From Pseudomonadota bacterium (lineage in GTDB: Bacteria; Pseudomonadota; Gammaproteobacteria; Burkholderiales; Burkholderiaceae_C), in contig CAUJHQ010000027.1 in assembly GCA_963204815.1 (NCBI GenBank), positions 1 to 32,440 of the forward strand: a stretch of 32,440 nt of DNA, in the 5' to 3' direction. Shown here one piece after another: positions 9,280 to 17,851 of this stretch. The notes under the pieces were generated by a model, which was not told the origin of the DNA, ran no database searches, and saw only the letters and a program-made list of their open reading frames with translations. Positions within the stretch are counted from its first letter, which is position 1; every line of letters begins with the position of its first letter. The position numbers and the translations under genes are program-made.

Positions 9280-11016
9280 TTGAGCCCCGACGAACCCACC
9301 CTGCAGACCACCCCCGACCCCGACCGCCAGCGCGCCGCCGCCGCCGAACCCGCGCCGGGGCACACGCTGCCGATCGGCACCGTCATCGGCGGCCTGAAGA
9401 TCACCGGACTGATCGGCGAAGGCGGCTTCGGCATCGTCTACCTCGCCTACGACCCGACGCTGCAGCGCCAGGTGGCGCTGAAGGAATACATGCCGGCGAG
9501 CCTGGCCTCGCGGGCGATGAACTCGGGCGACGTGACGGTGCGCTCGTCGAAGTACAGCGACACCTTCAACGCCGGCCTGCGCAGCTTCGTCAACGAAGCG
9601 CGGCTGCTCGCCCGCTTCGACCACCCGGCGCTGGTGAAGGTGCACCAGTTCTGGCAGGCCAATCGCACCGCCTACATGGTGATGCCGTTCTACCAGGGCA
9701 GCACGCTGAAGGCGCACATCAAGAGCGAGCTGGCCCACGGCCGCCGCCCCGACGAGGCCACGCTGCGCCAGTGGCTGGCGCCGCTGCTCGACGCGCTCGA
9801 CGTGATGCACGGCGAGCAGTGCTACCACCGCGACATCGCGCCGGACAACATCCTGCTGACGCCGAACGGCCCGCTGCTGCTGGACTTCGGCGCCGCGCGC
9901 CGCGTCATCAGCGACATGACGCATGCGCTGACCGTCATCCTCAAGCCCGGCTACGCGCCGATCGAGCAGTACGGCGAGGCGGCCACGATGACGCAGGGGC
10001 CGTGGACCGATCTCTACGCGCTGGCCAGCGTCGTCTACTTCGCCATCACGGGCCAGTCGCCGATCACCTCGGTCGAGCGCCTGATGGGCGACCCGCTGCC
10101 GCGCCTGGCGCAGGAGGCGAAGGGCCGCTACAGCGACACCTTCCTCGCCGCTATCGACGCCGCGCTGTCCGTCAAGCCGACCGACCGGCCGCAGAACGTG
10201 GCCGAGTTCCGCGCCTTGCTGGCCGGCACCGCGAAGCCGCGTGCCGTCGAGCGCACGGTCACGATCCCGCAGCCGGCGCCGGCCGCGCCCGCTGCGCCGG
10301 CGCCCGTGGCTGCCGCCCCTGTGGCGACGGCGCCGGCCCCCGCGCCGACGCCGATGCCGCGCCCGCAGGCGGCGCTGGCCGATCCGCCCGCCATTGCGCC
10401 GGCCGCTGCGCCGGCGGCTGGTGGCGGGGGCCGCAAGGTCGGCGCCATCGCCGTGGCCGTGCTGGCGGTGGGCGCGATCGCCGCGGTGTGGATGTCGCGG
10501 CGCGGCGACACCCCGACGGCCGCGCCGTTGGCCACCGCCGCCCCGGCGCCGGTGGCCACGCCGACGCCGACGCCGATTTCCGCCCCCGCACCCGCCACCG
10601 CGCCGACCGCGGCGACACCGGCCGCGGCCCCTGCCGCCGCGGCGCCGCCGGAGTCGCGCATCACCCCGGTCGTCGTCGGCGCACCCCGGCCGGCGCCCTC
10701 CCCCGCCCCGGCGGCAGCGGCACCGCCGCCGAAGCCGCGGCCGGTGGCGGCCGAACGGCCGGCGCCGACGCCGTCGCCAAGACCTTCACCGTCGCCCGCG
10801 CCCAGCCCGACGCCCACCCCGGCCCCGAAGCCGAGCCCCACGCCGGCGCCCGCGCCGCCCACCGCGCCGGCGGCCGAGCGTCCGCGGGTCGATTCGGCGC
10901 CGCGTGCGCCGGCCGTGCCATCCAAGCCGCCGCGCTGCGCCGAACTGCTGCAGAAGGGCGCGCAGGGCACGCTGTCGCTGGACGAGGCGACCTTCCTGCG
11001 CAGCGAATGCCGCTGA
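9280..11016 (+). CDS. Membrane-anchored Ser/Thr protein kinase with Pro/Ala-rich extracytoplasmic tail
   Basis: 578 residues. The kinase domain (about 39-315) has the glycine loop GEGGFG at 46-51, the ATP-binding Lys68 in VALKEY, HRD at 183-185, DFG at 202-204 and YAPIEQYG in the activation segment. The catalytic loop reads HRDIAPDN, so the usual Lys two after HRD is Ala. A Pro/Ala linker leads to one membrane helix (about 387-405, [17 protein letters not shown]), then about 140 residues of Pro/Ala/Thr-rich sequence. The protein ends with a small segment holding two cysteines (CAELLQKG and SECR), which could form a disulfide outside the membrane. The start is TTG at 9280: no in-frame ATG or GTG lies close upstream, and a later ATG would cut the kinase domain. 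It is a typical Hanks-type kinase; targets and ligand are unknown. It converges on the BamE-like gene. Confidence 0.9.
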   Translation: MSPDEPTLQTTPDPDRQRAAAAEPAPGHTLPIGTVIGGLKITGLIGEGGFGIVYLAYDPTLQRQVALKEYMPASLASRAMNSGDVTVRSSKYSDTFNAGLRSFVNEARLLARFDHPALVKVHQFWQANRTAYMVMPFYQGSTLKAHIKSELAHGRRPDEATLRQWLAPLLDALDVMHGEQCYHRDIAPDNILLTPNGPLLLDFGAARRVISDMTHALTVILKPGYAPIEQYGEAATMTQGPWTDLYALASVVYFAITGQSPITSVERLMGDPLPRLAQEAKGRYSDTFLAAIDAALSVKPTDRPQNVAEFRALLAGTAKPRAVERTVTIPQPAPAAPAAPAPVAAAPVATAPAPAPTPMPRPQAALADPPAIAPAAAPAAGGGGRKVGAIAVAVLAVGAIAAVWMSRRGDTPTAAPLATAAPAPVATPTPTPISAPAPATAPTAATPAAAPAAAAPPESRITPVVVGAPRPAPSPAPAAAAPPPKPRPVAAERPAPTPSPRPSPSPAPSPTPTPAPKPSPTPAPAPPTAPAAERPRVDSAPRAPAVPSKPPRCAELLQKGAQGTLSLDEATFLRSECR

Positions 11017-11032
11017 AGCGGCGGCGCCGGCG

Positions 11033-11614
11033 CTATTCGAGGACGACGCGCTCGCGCACCGCCGGCGGCCCGAAGACCTGGTCGACCTTGCCGTCGTTGC
11101 CCCAGAAGACCTGGAACTCCGAGCCGCTGTCGGCCCAGTAGCGCCACAGCGGCGCCTCGAGGTCGGGCGTGTAGTGCGCCGGCGGGTAGCCCACCGACAT
11201 CAGCACCTGCTCGCGCGTCATGCCGCGCATCACCTTCATCGCGGTGATCGCCTCGCGCACCTTCGGTGCGAAGCCCTCCATCGCCGGCCGCGGGTCGTTG
11301 GCCAGGATGTAGCGCCGCGCGAAGTCGTCCATGCCGACGGCGCGGCTGTAGTCGTTGCCGATCGCGAGCTTCTTGCCGTCGATCTGCACCTGCACGCGGT
11401 AGCGGCCGAAGCCGGTCGCCTTCACCGGCGTGCCAGCAGCGAGTAGCTGCTTGCGGTCGCTGCGGTAGTTGATGTCGTTGACCCAGCCGCCGTCGTTCAG
11501 CAGGTTGCAGCACAGGTAGCCCTCGTACGGAAAGCTCAGCTTCTGCGCCGCGGCGCCACCGCTGGCGGCCAGCAGCACGGCGGCGGCAAGGGCGGGAACA
11601 AGGCGTTGCAGCAT
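11033..11614 (-). CDS. Secreted protein with BamE/SmpA-like C-terminal region
   Basis: 193 residues from the ATG at 11614. The N-terminus is a clear Sec signal peptide (MLQRLVPALAAAVLLAASGG, AAA then Gln at the likely cleavage site), with no lipobox Cys. The middle region carries two adjacent cysteines (YLCCNLLND). The C-terminal part MRGMTREQVLMSVGYPPAHYT, then LWRYW and VFWGNDGKVDQVFG, resembles the BamE/OmlA fold signature (GMTxxQVxxxLGxP followed by WxY). Function is unknown. It lies 77 bases downstream of the histidine kinase gene in the same direction and may belong to that operon or have its own promoter in the gap. Confidence 0.78.
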   Translation of the reverse strand: MLQRLVPALAAAVLLAASGGAAAQKLSFPYEGYLCCNLLNDGGWVNDINYRSDRKQLLAAGTPVKATGFGRYRVQVQIDGKKLAIGNDYSRAVGMDDFARRYILANDPRPAMEGFAPKVREAITAMKVMRGMTREQVLMSVGYPPAHYTPDLEAPLWRYWADSGSEFQVFWGNDGKVDQVFGPPAVRERVVLE

Positions 11615-11691
11615 GGCGGGGGCTCCGGGGCGGGATGTCGGTTCGGGCAAAAGCATACGCGCTGCGATGGCCGCCGCCGCGGCCCGGCCGC

Positions 11692-13293
11692 TCAGGCCGC
11701 GCCCGCCGGCGCCGGCAGCGTGATCTCGATCCCGTTTTCGCCCAGCGCGAGGCGCCCGCCCATCTCGGCGACACGGCGGCGGATGGGCTCCAGGCGCGCG
11801 CCGCCGCGCAGCTGCGCCGCCGCGACCGGGCAGCCGACGCGCACGACGACATCGCCGCCACTGGCCAGCGTGCTGACGCCGATGCGCGGCGGCGGCTTGC
11901 CGCCGCCTTCGGCGATGGCCTGCAGCACGTTCATCATCACCTCGTTCAGGTGGTCGGGCACCAGTTCGCACGCGGGCAGTTCCGGCGCCGGCTTGAACTC
12001 GATCGGGATGCCGCGGAAGCGGCGGTCGAAGGCATGGAAGTCGCACACCGCCTTCAGCATCGCGTTGACGTCGACCCACTCGGGCGCGCCGCCGCGCGCG
12101 GTGGCGAAGTCGGAGATCTGCCGCATCATGCGGGCGATGCGATCGGTCTGCTCGAGGATCAGCGCCGCCGGCGCGGGCCCGGGCTCGGGCGTCGGCGGCA
12201 GCTGCTGCGCCACGCCGGCGATCACCGCCAGCGGGTTGCCGACCTCGTGCGACACGTTGGCCGCCATCGTCGACAGCGCGGCCATCTTCTCGCGGTGCCA
12301 CAGCGCCTCGCGTCGCGCCGACTGCTCCTGCGCGAGCGTCTGGCGGTCGATGATGCGCTGGCCGATGCGCACGATCACGATCGAGGCCGTGTACAGCAGC
12401 GCGAGCAGCCCGCCGACGACGAGCAGGAAGCGGTCGGAGCTGTCATTCACGCTCTGCTGGTTGGCGCGCGAGGTGGCGGCCACCGCGGCGTCGTTGGCGG
12501 CGGCGATGGCGGCGAAGTCCTGCGACGCCGCCTGGATCTGCGCCAGGAAGGGCGTCACGTCGGAATAGAGCTCGAAGACGCCGACGACGGCGCCGCTGCG
12601 TTCGTCGCGCACCGGCACGTAGGTGGAGATGAGGTCGCGGTTCTCGACCATGCCCTCGAAGGCGCTGAAGCTGGCGCGGTGCGTCAGCTCGCTCGCCGGC
12701 GTGCCGGCCACGGCCGCGATCCAGCCCTTGTTGGCCGAGCCGTCCTCGCCGATCTGGCCGTGCTCGGACGAATAGACGGTGATGCCGCGCAGGTCCCAGA
12801 CCTTCATCTTGAAGACCTTGGTCGCGCGCATCGCGGCGTAGGCCTTGGCGTCCAGCGCCGCGAAGCCGGGCAACGCGCGCACGCGGCGACCGAAGTCGAC
12901 CCAGCAGGGCCGCCGCGCGTCCTTCGGCAGCGCGCGGCAGGGCTCGACCGACAGGCGCTGCGCACCGGCCACCAGCGGCGCGAAGTCCGTCGCCCAGGTG
13001 AGATTGGCCACCACGCGCGTCAGCGTGACGTGGCTGGCCTCGTGCACGGCGAGCAGGCTGGCGCGCGCGGCGGCCTCGTTCTGGCGCGCGAGCTCGGCCT
13101 GCGCCTTGGCGAAGAACTCGCGCTGCTGCTGCTGCACGCGGTCGAAGAAGACCTCCTCGCCACGCTGCAGCACGAACAGCGCCAGGCCGGCGGCGGCGAA
13201 CACGACCAGCGTCGTGAGCATGAAGTAGCGCAGGAGCCGGAACCGCGCGGGCGGCGCGGCAGCGGCGGGCGGTGCGGGCGCGTTGGGCTCCAT
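11692..13293 (-). CDS. Sensor histidine kinase with degenerate ATPase domain
   Basis: 533 residues from the ATG at 13293. A cytoplasmic Ala/Pro-rich start is followed by a membrane helix (about 24-43), a large periplasmic sensor region (about 45-280, with VKVWDLRGITVYSS and ISTYVPVRDERSGAVVGVFELYSD like Cache/PAS sensors), a second helix (about 288-310), and an H-box SHEVGNPLAVI with His349. An N-box-like segment lies at about 448-462 (HLNEVMMNVLQAIAE). Beyond it the G1 motif DxGxG, the F-box and the G2 motif are missing: the sequence runs VVVRVGCPVAAAQLRGG straight to RRRVAEMGGRL and ends. It may accept phosphate or act as a scaffold but probably cannot bind ATP normally. No response regulator lies nearby. 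It follows the EamA gene by 28 bases. Confidence 0.85.
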   Translation of the reverse strand: MEPNAPAPPAAAAPPARFRLLRYFMLTTLVVFAAAGLALFVLQRGEEVFFDRVQQQQREFFAKAQAELARQNEAAARASLLAVHEASHVTLTRVVANLTWATDFAPLVAGAQRLSVEPCRALPKDARRPCWVDFGRRVRALPGFAALDAKAYAAMRATKVFKMKVWDLRGITVYSSEHGQIGEDGSANKGWIAAVAGTPASELTHRASFSAFEGMVENRDLISTYVPVRDERSGAVVGVFELYSDVTPFLAQIQAASQDFAAIAAANDAAVAATSRANQQSVNDSSDRFLLVVGGLLALLYTASIVIVRIGQRIIDRQTLAQEQSARREALWHREKMAALSTMAANVSHEVGNPLAVIAGVAQQLPPTPEPGPAPAALILEQTDRIARMMRQISDFATARGGAPEWVDVNAMLKAVCDFHAFDRRFRGIPIEFKPAPELPACELVPDHLNEVMMNVLQAIAEGGGKPPPRIGVSTLASGGDVVVRVGCPVAAAQLRGGARLEPIRRRVAEMGGRLALGENGIEITLPAPAGAA

Positions 13294-13321
13294 TGGTTGC
13301 CGATCGTAAGCCAGCGCAGGA

Positions 13322-14197
13322 TCAGCCCAGTCTGAGCGCCATCACCCCCAGCACCACGACCAAGGTGCCCAGCGCGCGCTGGAGGCCGAACTTCTCCTTC
13401 AGCAGCCAGGTGCCGAGCAGCGCGGCGAAGAGCACCGAGGTCTCGCGCAGCGCCGCGACACTGGCCACCGGCGCGCGCGTCATCGCCCACAGCGCGATCG
13501 CGTAGCTGCCGATGGACGCTGCGCCGCCGAGCGCCGCCACCGGCCAGCGCCGCCGCGCGTAGGCGACGATCTCGCGCCGCCCTTCGCGGCTGCGCCGCCA
13601 CCACACCAGCAGCGGGTAGGGCCAGCCGTCCAGCACGAAGAGAATCAGCACGTAGCGCAGCGCGTCGCCGCCGGCCTTGACCTCGGTGCGCACGCCCAGG
13701 CCGTCGACGAAGGTGTAGGTGGCGATGATGGCCGCGTTGGCGAACGCGAAGCCGAGCGCCTTGCGGTGGTGCAGCGCTTCGCCCGGGTGCGCCAGCCCGA
13801 CCATCGCCACCCCCACCGTGATGCCGACGATGCCGAACCAGGCCGCCGGCGACGGCAGCTCGCCGACGATGGTGCTGCTGCCCAGCGCCACCAGCAGCGG
13901 CGCGAAGCCGCGCATGATGGGGTAGGTCATGCCCAGCTCGCCGTGCTCGTAGGCGCCGGCCAGCGCGATGTAGTAGCCGATGTGGATGACGAGCGAGGCG
14001 ACGATGAACGGCCAGCTCTCCGGCTGCGGCAGGCCGAACCACAGCAGGAACGGCAGCGCGACGAAGCTGCCCAGGAAATGCACGAGCGCGGTGTCCACCG
14101 TCTTGTCGCCGGCCGACTTGACGAGCGCGTTCCAGCCCGCGTGCAGCAGCGCGCCGCACAGCACGGCGGCGACGACCGGCCAGGTGAGGCTCAGCAA
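13322..14197 (-). CDS. EamA/DMT-superfamily transporter
   Basis: 291 residues, ten predicted hydrophobic helices in two EamA-like repeats: N-terminal half from LTWPVVAAVLCGALLHAGWNALVK and C-terminal half ending with ALRETSVLFAALLGTWLLKEKFG, a conserved EamA signature before the last helix (LGTLVVVLGVMALRLG). DMT transporters move small metabolites, often amino acids or related compounds, across the inner membrane. The best start is TTG at 14197, which overlaps the TGA of the PhnZ-like gene (TTGCTGA), implying translational coupling. Given its partners, a phosphonate or amine substrate is a fair guess but is not shown by the sequence. Confidence 0.87.
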   Translation of the reverse strand: MLSLTWPVVAAVLCGALLHAGWNALVKSAGDKTVDTALVHFLGSFVALPFLLWFGLPQPESWPFIVASLVIHIGYYIALAGAYEHGELGMTYPIMRGFAPLLVALGSSTIVGELPSPAAWFGIVGITVGVAMVGLAHPGEALHHRKALGFAFANAAIIATYTFVDGLGVRTEVKAGGDALRYVLILFVLDGWPYPLLVWWRRSREGRREIVAYARRRWPVAALGGAASIGSYAIALWAMTRAPVASVAALRETSVLFAALLGTWLLKEKFGLQRALGTLVVVLGVMALRLG

Positions 14198-14736
14198 AGG
14201 GCGATGCGCCTGGCGCGGGCCATGAAGTGGGCCAGCGCGGGCGTCGGCAGGCCCTCGGCCTTCGCCTGGTCATCCCACAGCCGCAGCCGCACGGCGTCCA
14301 GCGCGCCCGGCCGCGCCGCGAAGGCCTCGGCCTCGGCGGCGCTGAACACGCCGCCCTGCAGCACGAGGCTGCGCTTGGAGTCGTCGGACAGCGCCTCGTG
14401 GTAGCCCGGCCGCGTGGCGCAGAGGTAGCGCTTGGCGTCGACGTGCAGCTGGATCGCCCCCAGCACGCGCTCGGAGAACAGGCCGCGAAGAAACGGCAGC
14501 GCGCGGTACTGGTGCACGTCGTCGACGCCGCGCAGCGTCGGCGTTTCGCCCAGGTCGTGCAGCAGGTGGCCGAGGTCGTGCAGCAGCGCGGCGGTGACGA
14601 GTTCGTCGTCGGCGCCCTCGGCTTCGCCGAGCGTGGCGCTCTGCAGCGCGTGTTCGAGCTGCGTCACCGGCTCGCCGGTGTACTGCTCGTGGCCGCGTTC
14701 GGCGAAGAGGGTTTCGATGTCGGCGAGTGAAAGCAT
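14191..14736 (-). CDS. PhnZ-type HD-domain oxygenase (phosphonate degradation family)
   Basis: 181 residues. The pattern matches the mixed-valent di-iron HD oxygenases typified by PhnZ, which cleaves the C-P bond of 2-amino-1-hydroxyethylphosphonate. Visible are Tyr19 and Glu22 (QYTGEPVTQLEH; PhnZ has Tyr24 and Glu27 with the same spacing), His29, the His53-Asp54 pair in LLHDLGHLLHD, His75 in DDVHQY, His98 in QLHVDAKRYL and the C-terminal WDDQAK. These include the expected iron ligands (comparison from memory). The usual partner, an alpha-ketoglutarate-dependent hydroxylase such as PhnY or TmpA, is not in this window. The ATG lies one base after the TGA of the Na/Pi cotransporter gene (TGAGATG), which fits with release and handling of phosphate. 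The substrate could be another phosphonate. Confidence 0.88.
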   Translation of the reverse strand: MLSLADIETLFAERGHEQYTGEPVTQLEHALQSATLGEAEGADDELVTAALLHDLGHLLHDLGETPTLRGVDDVHQYRALPFLRGLFSERVLGAIQLHVDAKRYLCATRPGYHEALSDDSKRSLVLQGGVFSAAEAEAFAARPGALDAVRLRLWDDQAKAEGLPTPALAHFMARARRIALC

Positions 14737-14737
14737 C

Positions 14738-16405
14738 TCAGACTCTCGGGTCGTCGAGCGGGGCCAGTTTCGAGTGCCGCAGCCGCGTGTCGGCCAGCGC
14801 GCCGGCCGATTCGAGGATGGGGTAGGCGATCGAGCAGATGTGCGAGTTGATGCGCTTCAGCTCGCTGATCAGGTCCAGGTGCAGCGAGCTCGTCTCGATG
14901 CTCTGCGCGGTGTTGTCCTGCAGCCGCGCGATGTGGTTGGCGGCGTACTCGTGCTCGAGGTCGCGGAAGCGCGCCTTCTCCTCCAGCAGCTTCTGCGCGT
15001 CGCGCACGTGGCCGTCGAGGAAGACGCTCATGCCCAGGCGCAGGTTGGCGAGCAGGCGCTCGTGCAGGTGGCAGATCTCGGCCATGCCGGCGTCGCTGAA
15101 GCGGCGCGCCTTGCGGATCTTCTTGTCCTCGATGTCCTGCACGACGCGCTCGATGATGTCGCCGATCTGCTCCATGTTGATCGTGAAGCTGACGATGTCG
15201 GTCCAGCGCCGGCCCTCGCGTTCGGACAGCGCCTCGCGCGAGATCTGCGTCAGGTAGAACTTGATCGCCGAGTAGAGCTCGTCGACGGTGTCGTCCATCG
15301 CGCGCAGGCGCTCGGCGAGCGCGAGGTCGTTGTTGCGCATCACCGGCAGGATGCCGCGCAGCATGGTCTCGACGATGTCGGCTTGGTGCAGCGCCTCGCG
15401 CGCGGCGCAGCTGATGGCCAGCGAAGGCGTGGCCAGCGCCATCGGGTCCAGGTGGCGCGGGCGGTCGGACGTCGACGGCGGCGGCGGCGGCAGCAACCGT
15501 TCGACGAGCCGGCCGACGGCGCCTGTGAAGGAGATGAACAGCAGCGCCAGCGTGATGTTGAAGCCGAGGTGGAACACCACGACCTGCTGCGACACGGTGG
15601 GCACGAACTGCTGCAGCCACACATGCGCCTGCGGCAGCAGCGGAATCGCGACGATCGCGCCCACGGTCTTGAAGATGAAGTTGCCCAGCGGCAGGCGCCG
15701 CACCTCCGGCGGGCTGCCGCTGGTGGCCAGCATGGCGAGCACGCCGCTGCCCACGTTGGCGCCGAGCACCAGGCCCAGCGCCACGCTCTCCGGCAGCATG
15801 CCCTGCGAGGCGAGCGTGGCCACCAGCAGCACGATCGCCAGGCTCGAATACGACAGCACGGTGAGCACGGCGCCGACGATGATGTCCAGCAGCGTCTCGT
15901 TGGGCAGCGCCACCAGCAACGCGCGCACTGCCGCAGACTCCGTCAGCGGCTTGGTCGCGCCGACGATCAGCTGCAGCGCCAGCGTGATGAGCCCCAGCCC
16001 GATCAGCACGCGGCCGATGCGCCCGGCCTGCCCCTGCTGGCGCGAGATGAACATGACGACGCCGCTGAAGATGAGCAGCGGCGACAGCCACGACAGGTCG
16101 AACGAGAACACCACCGCCATCAGCGCGGTGCCGACATCGGCCCCCAGCATCGCGGCCAGCGCGGCACTGCTGGCCACGAGCCCCTTGCCGACGAAGCTGG
16201 CGACGATCAGGCAGGTGGCGGTGCTGCTCTGCACCAGGCTCGTGACGCCCAGCCCGGCCAGCGCGGCGGTGAAGCGGCTGCTGAAGCTGGCCTGCAGCAC
16301 GCGGCGCAGGTTCTCGCCGAACACGCGCAGCATGCCGGTGCGCACGATGTGCGTGCCCCACACCAGCAGGGCGATGGCAGCGAGCAGGTTGAGGAGGTGG
16401 AGCAT
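14738..16405 (-). CDS. Na/Pi cotransporter family II protein with PhoU-like C-terminal domain
   Basis: 555 residues from the ATG at 16405. The membrane half has the family's QSS signature (GVTSLVQSSTATCLIVASFVG) and paired repeats (GADVGTALMA and GANVGSGVLA). The C-terminal 200 residues form a PhoU-like helical bundle (for example ETMLRGILPVMRNNDLALAE and NMEQIGDIIERVVQDI). NptA/YjbB-type proteins move phosphate with sodium, in or out. It is the first gene of a minus-strand cluster with the PhnZ-like oxygenase and EamA transporter. Its promoter must lie between 16406 and about 16476, before the foldback repeats; no clear -35/-10 is visible there. Confidence 0.93.
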   Translation of the reverse strand: MLHLLNLLAAIALLVWGTHIVRTGMLRVFGENLRRVLQASFSSRFTAALAGLGVTSLVQSSTATCLIVASFVGKGLVASSAALAAMLGADVGTALMAVVFSFDLSWLSPLLIFSGVVMFISRQQGQAGRIGRVLIGLGLITLALQLIVGATKPLTESAAVRALLVALPNETLLDIIVGAVLTVLSYSSLAIVLLVATLASQGMLPESVALGLVLGANVGSGVLAMLATSGSPPEVRRLPLGNFIFKTVGAIVAIPLLPQAHVWLQQFVPTVSQQVVVFHLGFNITLALLFISFTGAVGRLVERLLPPPPPSTSDRPRHLDPMALATPSLAISCAAREALHQADIVETMLRGILPVMRNNDLALAERLRAMDDTVDELYSAIKFYLTQISREALSEREGRRWTDIVSFTINMEQIGDIIERVVQDIEDKKIRKARRFSDAGMAEICHLHERLLANLRLGMSVFLDGHVRDAQKLLEEKARFRDLEHEYAANHIARLQDNTAQSIETSSLHLDLISELKRINSHICSIAYPILESAGALADTRLRHSKLAPLDDPRV

Positions 16406-16476
16406 CTAGGGCGCCAAGGTCGGCTGTCGGCACATTGCGGTCGTTCGCGTGCTCGGATTGGCGCGAAGGCCGAGGC

Positions 16477-16562
16477 CGCCGGGTGCCGGGCTCCGCTCAT
16501 GTCCCCCGCGCTGGGCTTCGCCCAGCGCTCCTCCTTTACTTCGCTCCACCCGGCACCCGGCG
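16477..16562 (+). repeat. Foldback element, copy 1
   Basis: The core 82 bases (16479-16560) are bounded by perfect 12-bp inverted repeats (CCGGGTGCCGGG and its complement, extendable to 14 bp). Inside is a second hairpin, a 9-bp stem GCGCTGGGC with loop TTC (16508-16528). Two unpaired stretches, CGCTCATGTCCCCCGC and CTCCTCCTTTACTTCGCTCC, flank that hairpin. Copy 2 shares these stretches but not the stem sequences. The shape recalls REP/BIME or miniature foldback elements; open frames through it are not believable genes. Confidence 0.85.
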
Positions 16563-16570
16563 TCCTCGGC

Positions 16571-16620
16571 CCGGCACCCACGTGGCGTGCCCGCAGGTCG
16601 CACGCCACCACCGGTGCCGG
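16571..16620. repeat. Hairpin between the two foldback copies
   Basis: CCGGCACC (16571-16578) pairs with GGTGCCGG (16613-16620), and inside it GTGGCGTGC (16582-16590) pairs with GCACGCCAC (16600-16608). It stands where the loop of the larger inverted repeat made by copies 1 and 2 would be. It lacks the conserved unpaired boxes of those copies, so it is related only in its outer stem. Confidence 0.75.
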
Positions 16621-16630
16621 AGCGAGTGCA

Positions 16631-16712
16631 CGGGGTGCCCCACGGAGCGAAGTAAAGGAGGAGCGGCGGGCGCAGCCCGACGCGGGGGACATGAGCGCAG
16701 TGGGGCACCCCG
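16631..16712 (-). repeat. Foldback element, copy 2 (inverted)
   Basis: Exactly 82 bases like copy 1 but in opposite orientation. Its terminal inverted repeats are perfect over 12 bp (CGGGGTGCCCCA and its complement) but differ in sequence from those of copy 1. The two unpaired boxes are nearly identical in reverse complement (GGAGCGAAGTAAAGGAGGAG and GCGGGGGACATGAGCG). The inner hairpin pairs CGGGC with GCCCG around GCA, flanked by a GCG/CGC pairing beyond one mismatch. Stem changes that keep pairing argue that the folded form is selected or copied. Confidence 0.85.
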
Positions 16713-16822
16713 GGCGCTCGCGACCGCCAAAGAACGAACGTCCGAAACGTGCCGCAAGGCGCCGTCGGGCGCGATGAATCTTCGTGCGTTGACGCCGGCG
16801 ATCGCCGCCATGGACGAGTGAG

Positions 16823-17851
16823 ATGCTGAGCTACATCCTCAAGCGCGTGCTGCTGATGATCCCGACGCTGATCGGCGTGCTCACGGTCACCTTTGTCGTC
16901 ATCCAGTTCGTGCCCGGCGGGCCGGTCGAGCAGGCGCTGACCAAAGGCCGCGCCGGCGCCGGCGACGGCGGCTATCGCGCGCGTGGCGACAGCGATGCCA
17001 AGCAGATCGAGGCGCTGAAGAAGCTCTACGGCTTCGACAAGCCGGCGCATGTGCGCTACGTCGAGATGCTGGGCAACTTCGCCCGCTTCGACCTCGGCAC
17101 CAGCTTCAGCCAGAACAAGCCGGTGGCGCAGCTGATCCGCGAGAAGCTGCCGGTGTCCATCAGCCTCGGGCTGTGGACCTTCCTGGTGTCGTACCTGATC
17201 TCGGTGCCGCTGGGCATCGCGAAGGCGGTGCGCGAAGGCAGCGTGTTCGACTTCGCCACCACGATGGCGGTGCTGGTGGGCTACGCCATTCCCGGCTTCG
17301 TGCTCGGCGTGTTCCTCATCGTGCTGTTCGCCGGCGGCACCTTCTGGGACCTGTTCCCGCTGCGCGGCCTGGTGTCGGAGAACTGGGCCACGCTGTCGTG
17401 GCCGGCGCGCATCGCCGACTACTTCTGGCACCTGGCGCTGCCGCTTACCTGCCTGGTCATCGGCAGCTTCGCGACGATGACCTTCCTGACCAAGAACACC
17501 TTCATCGAGGAGATGCGCAAGCAGTACGTGCTGGTGGCGCGCGCCAAGGGCCTGTCGCAGCGGCGCGTGCTGTGGAAGCACATCTTCCGCAATGCGCTGA
17601 TCCCCATCGTCACCGGCTTTCCGGCGGCCTTCATCGCCGCCTTCTTCACCGGCGCGCTGCTGATCGAGACGCTGTTCTCGCTCGACGGCCTGGGCCTGCT
17701 CGGCTACGAGGCGATCCTGCGCCGCGACTACCCGGTGGTGATGGGCTCGCTGTTCCTCTTCACGTTGATCGGGCTGGTCGTCAAACTGGTGTCCGACGTC
17801 GTCTACACGCTGGTCGACCCGCGCGTGCAGTTCGGGGCGGTGGGGCGATGA
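16823..17851 (+). CDS. yejB: Peptide/microcin C-type ABC importer permease YejB
   Basis: 342 residues from the ATG at 16823. The N-terminus YILKRVLLMIPTLIGVLTVTFVVIQFVPGGPVEQ is typical of YejB among DppB-type permeases. The insert AGAGDGGYRARGDSDAKQIE before LKKLYGFDKPAHVRY also fits YejB. The transmembrane BPD_transp_1 core carries the coupling EAA-like loop around VARAKGLSQRRVLWKHIFRNALIPI. It pairs with YejE in the inner membrane to import oligopeptides. The stop overlaps the yejE start (ATGA). Upstream is the repeat island, not the usual yejA binding-protein gene. A 15-codon frame (16774-16821) ends one base before the start. Confidence 0.92.
   Translation: MLSYILKRVLLMIPTLIGVLTVTFVVIQFVPGGPVEQALTKGRAGAGDGGYRARGDSDAKQIEALKKLYGFDKPAHVRYVEMLGNFARFDLGTSFSQNKPVAQLIREKLPVSISLGLWTFLVSYLISVPLGIAKAVREGSVFDFATTMAVLVGYAIPGFVLGVFLIVLFAGGTFWDLFPLRGLVSENWATLSWPARIADYFWHLALPLTCLVIGSFATMTFLTKNTFIEEMRKQYVLVARAKGLSQRRVLWKHIFRNALIPIVTGFPAAFIAAFFTGALLIETLFSLDGLGLLGYEAILRRDYPVVMGSLFLFTLIGLVVKLVSDVVYTLVDPRVQFGAVGR

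Noticed and set aside
16406..16821. Open frames through the foldback repeats, on both strands
   Set aside because: Their sequence follows the inverted repeats and has no family resemblance; the DNA is explained by structured repeat elements.
16774..16821. 15-codon frame just before yejB, possibly a leader peptide
   Set aside because: It is in a plausible place and ends one base before the yejB ATG, but has no visible ribosome site or regulatory motif and could be chance.
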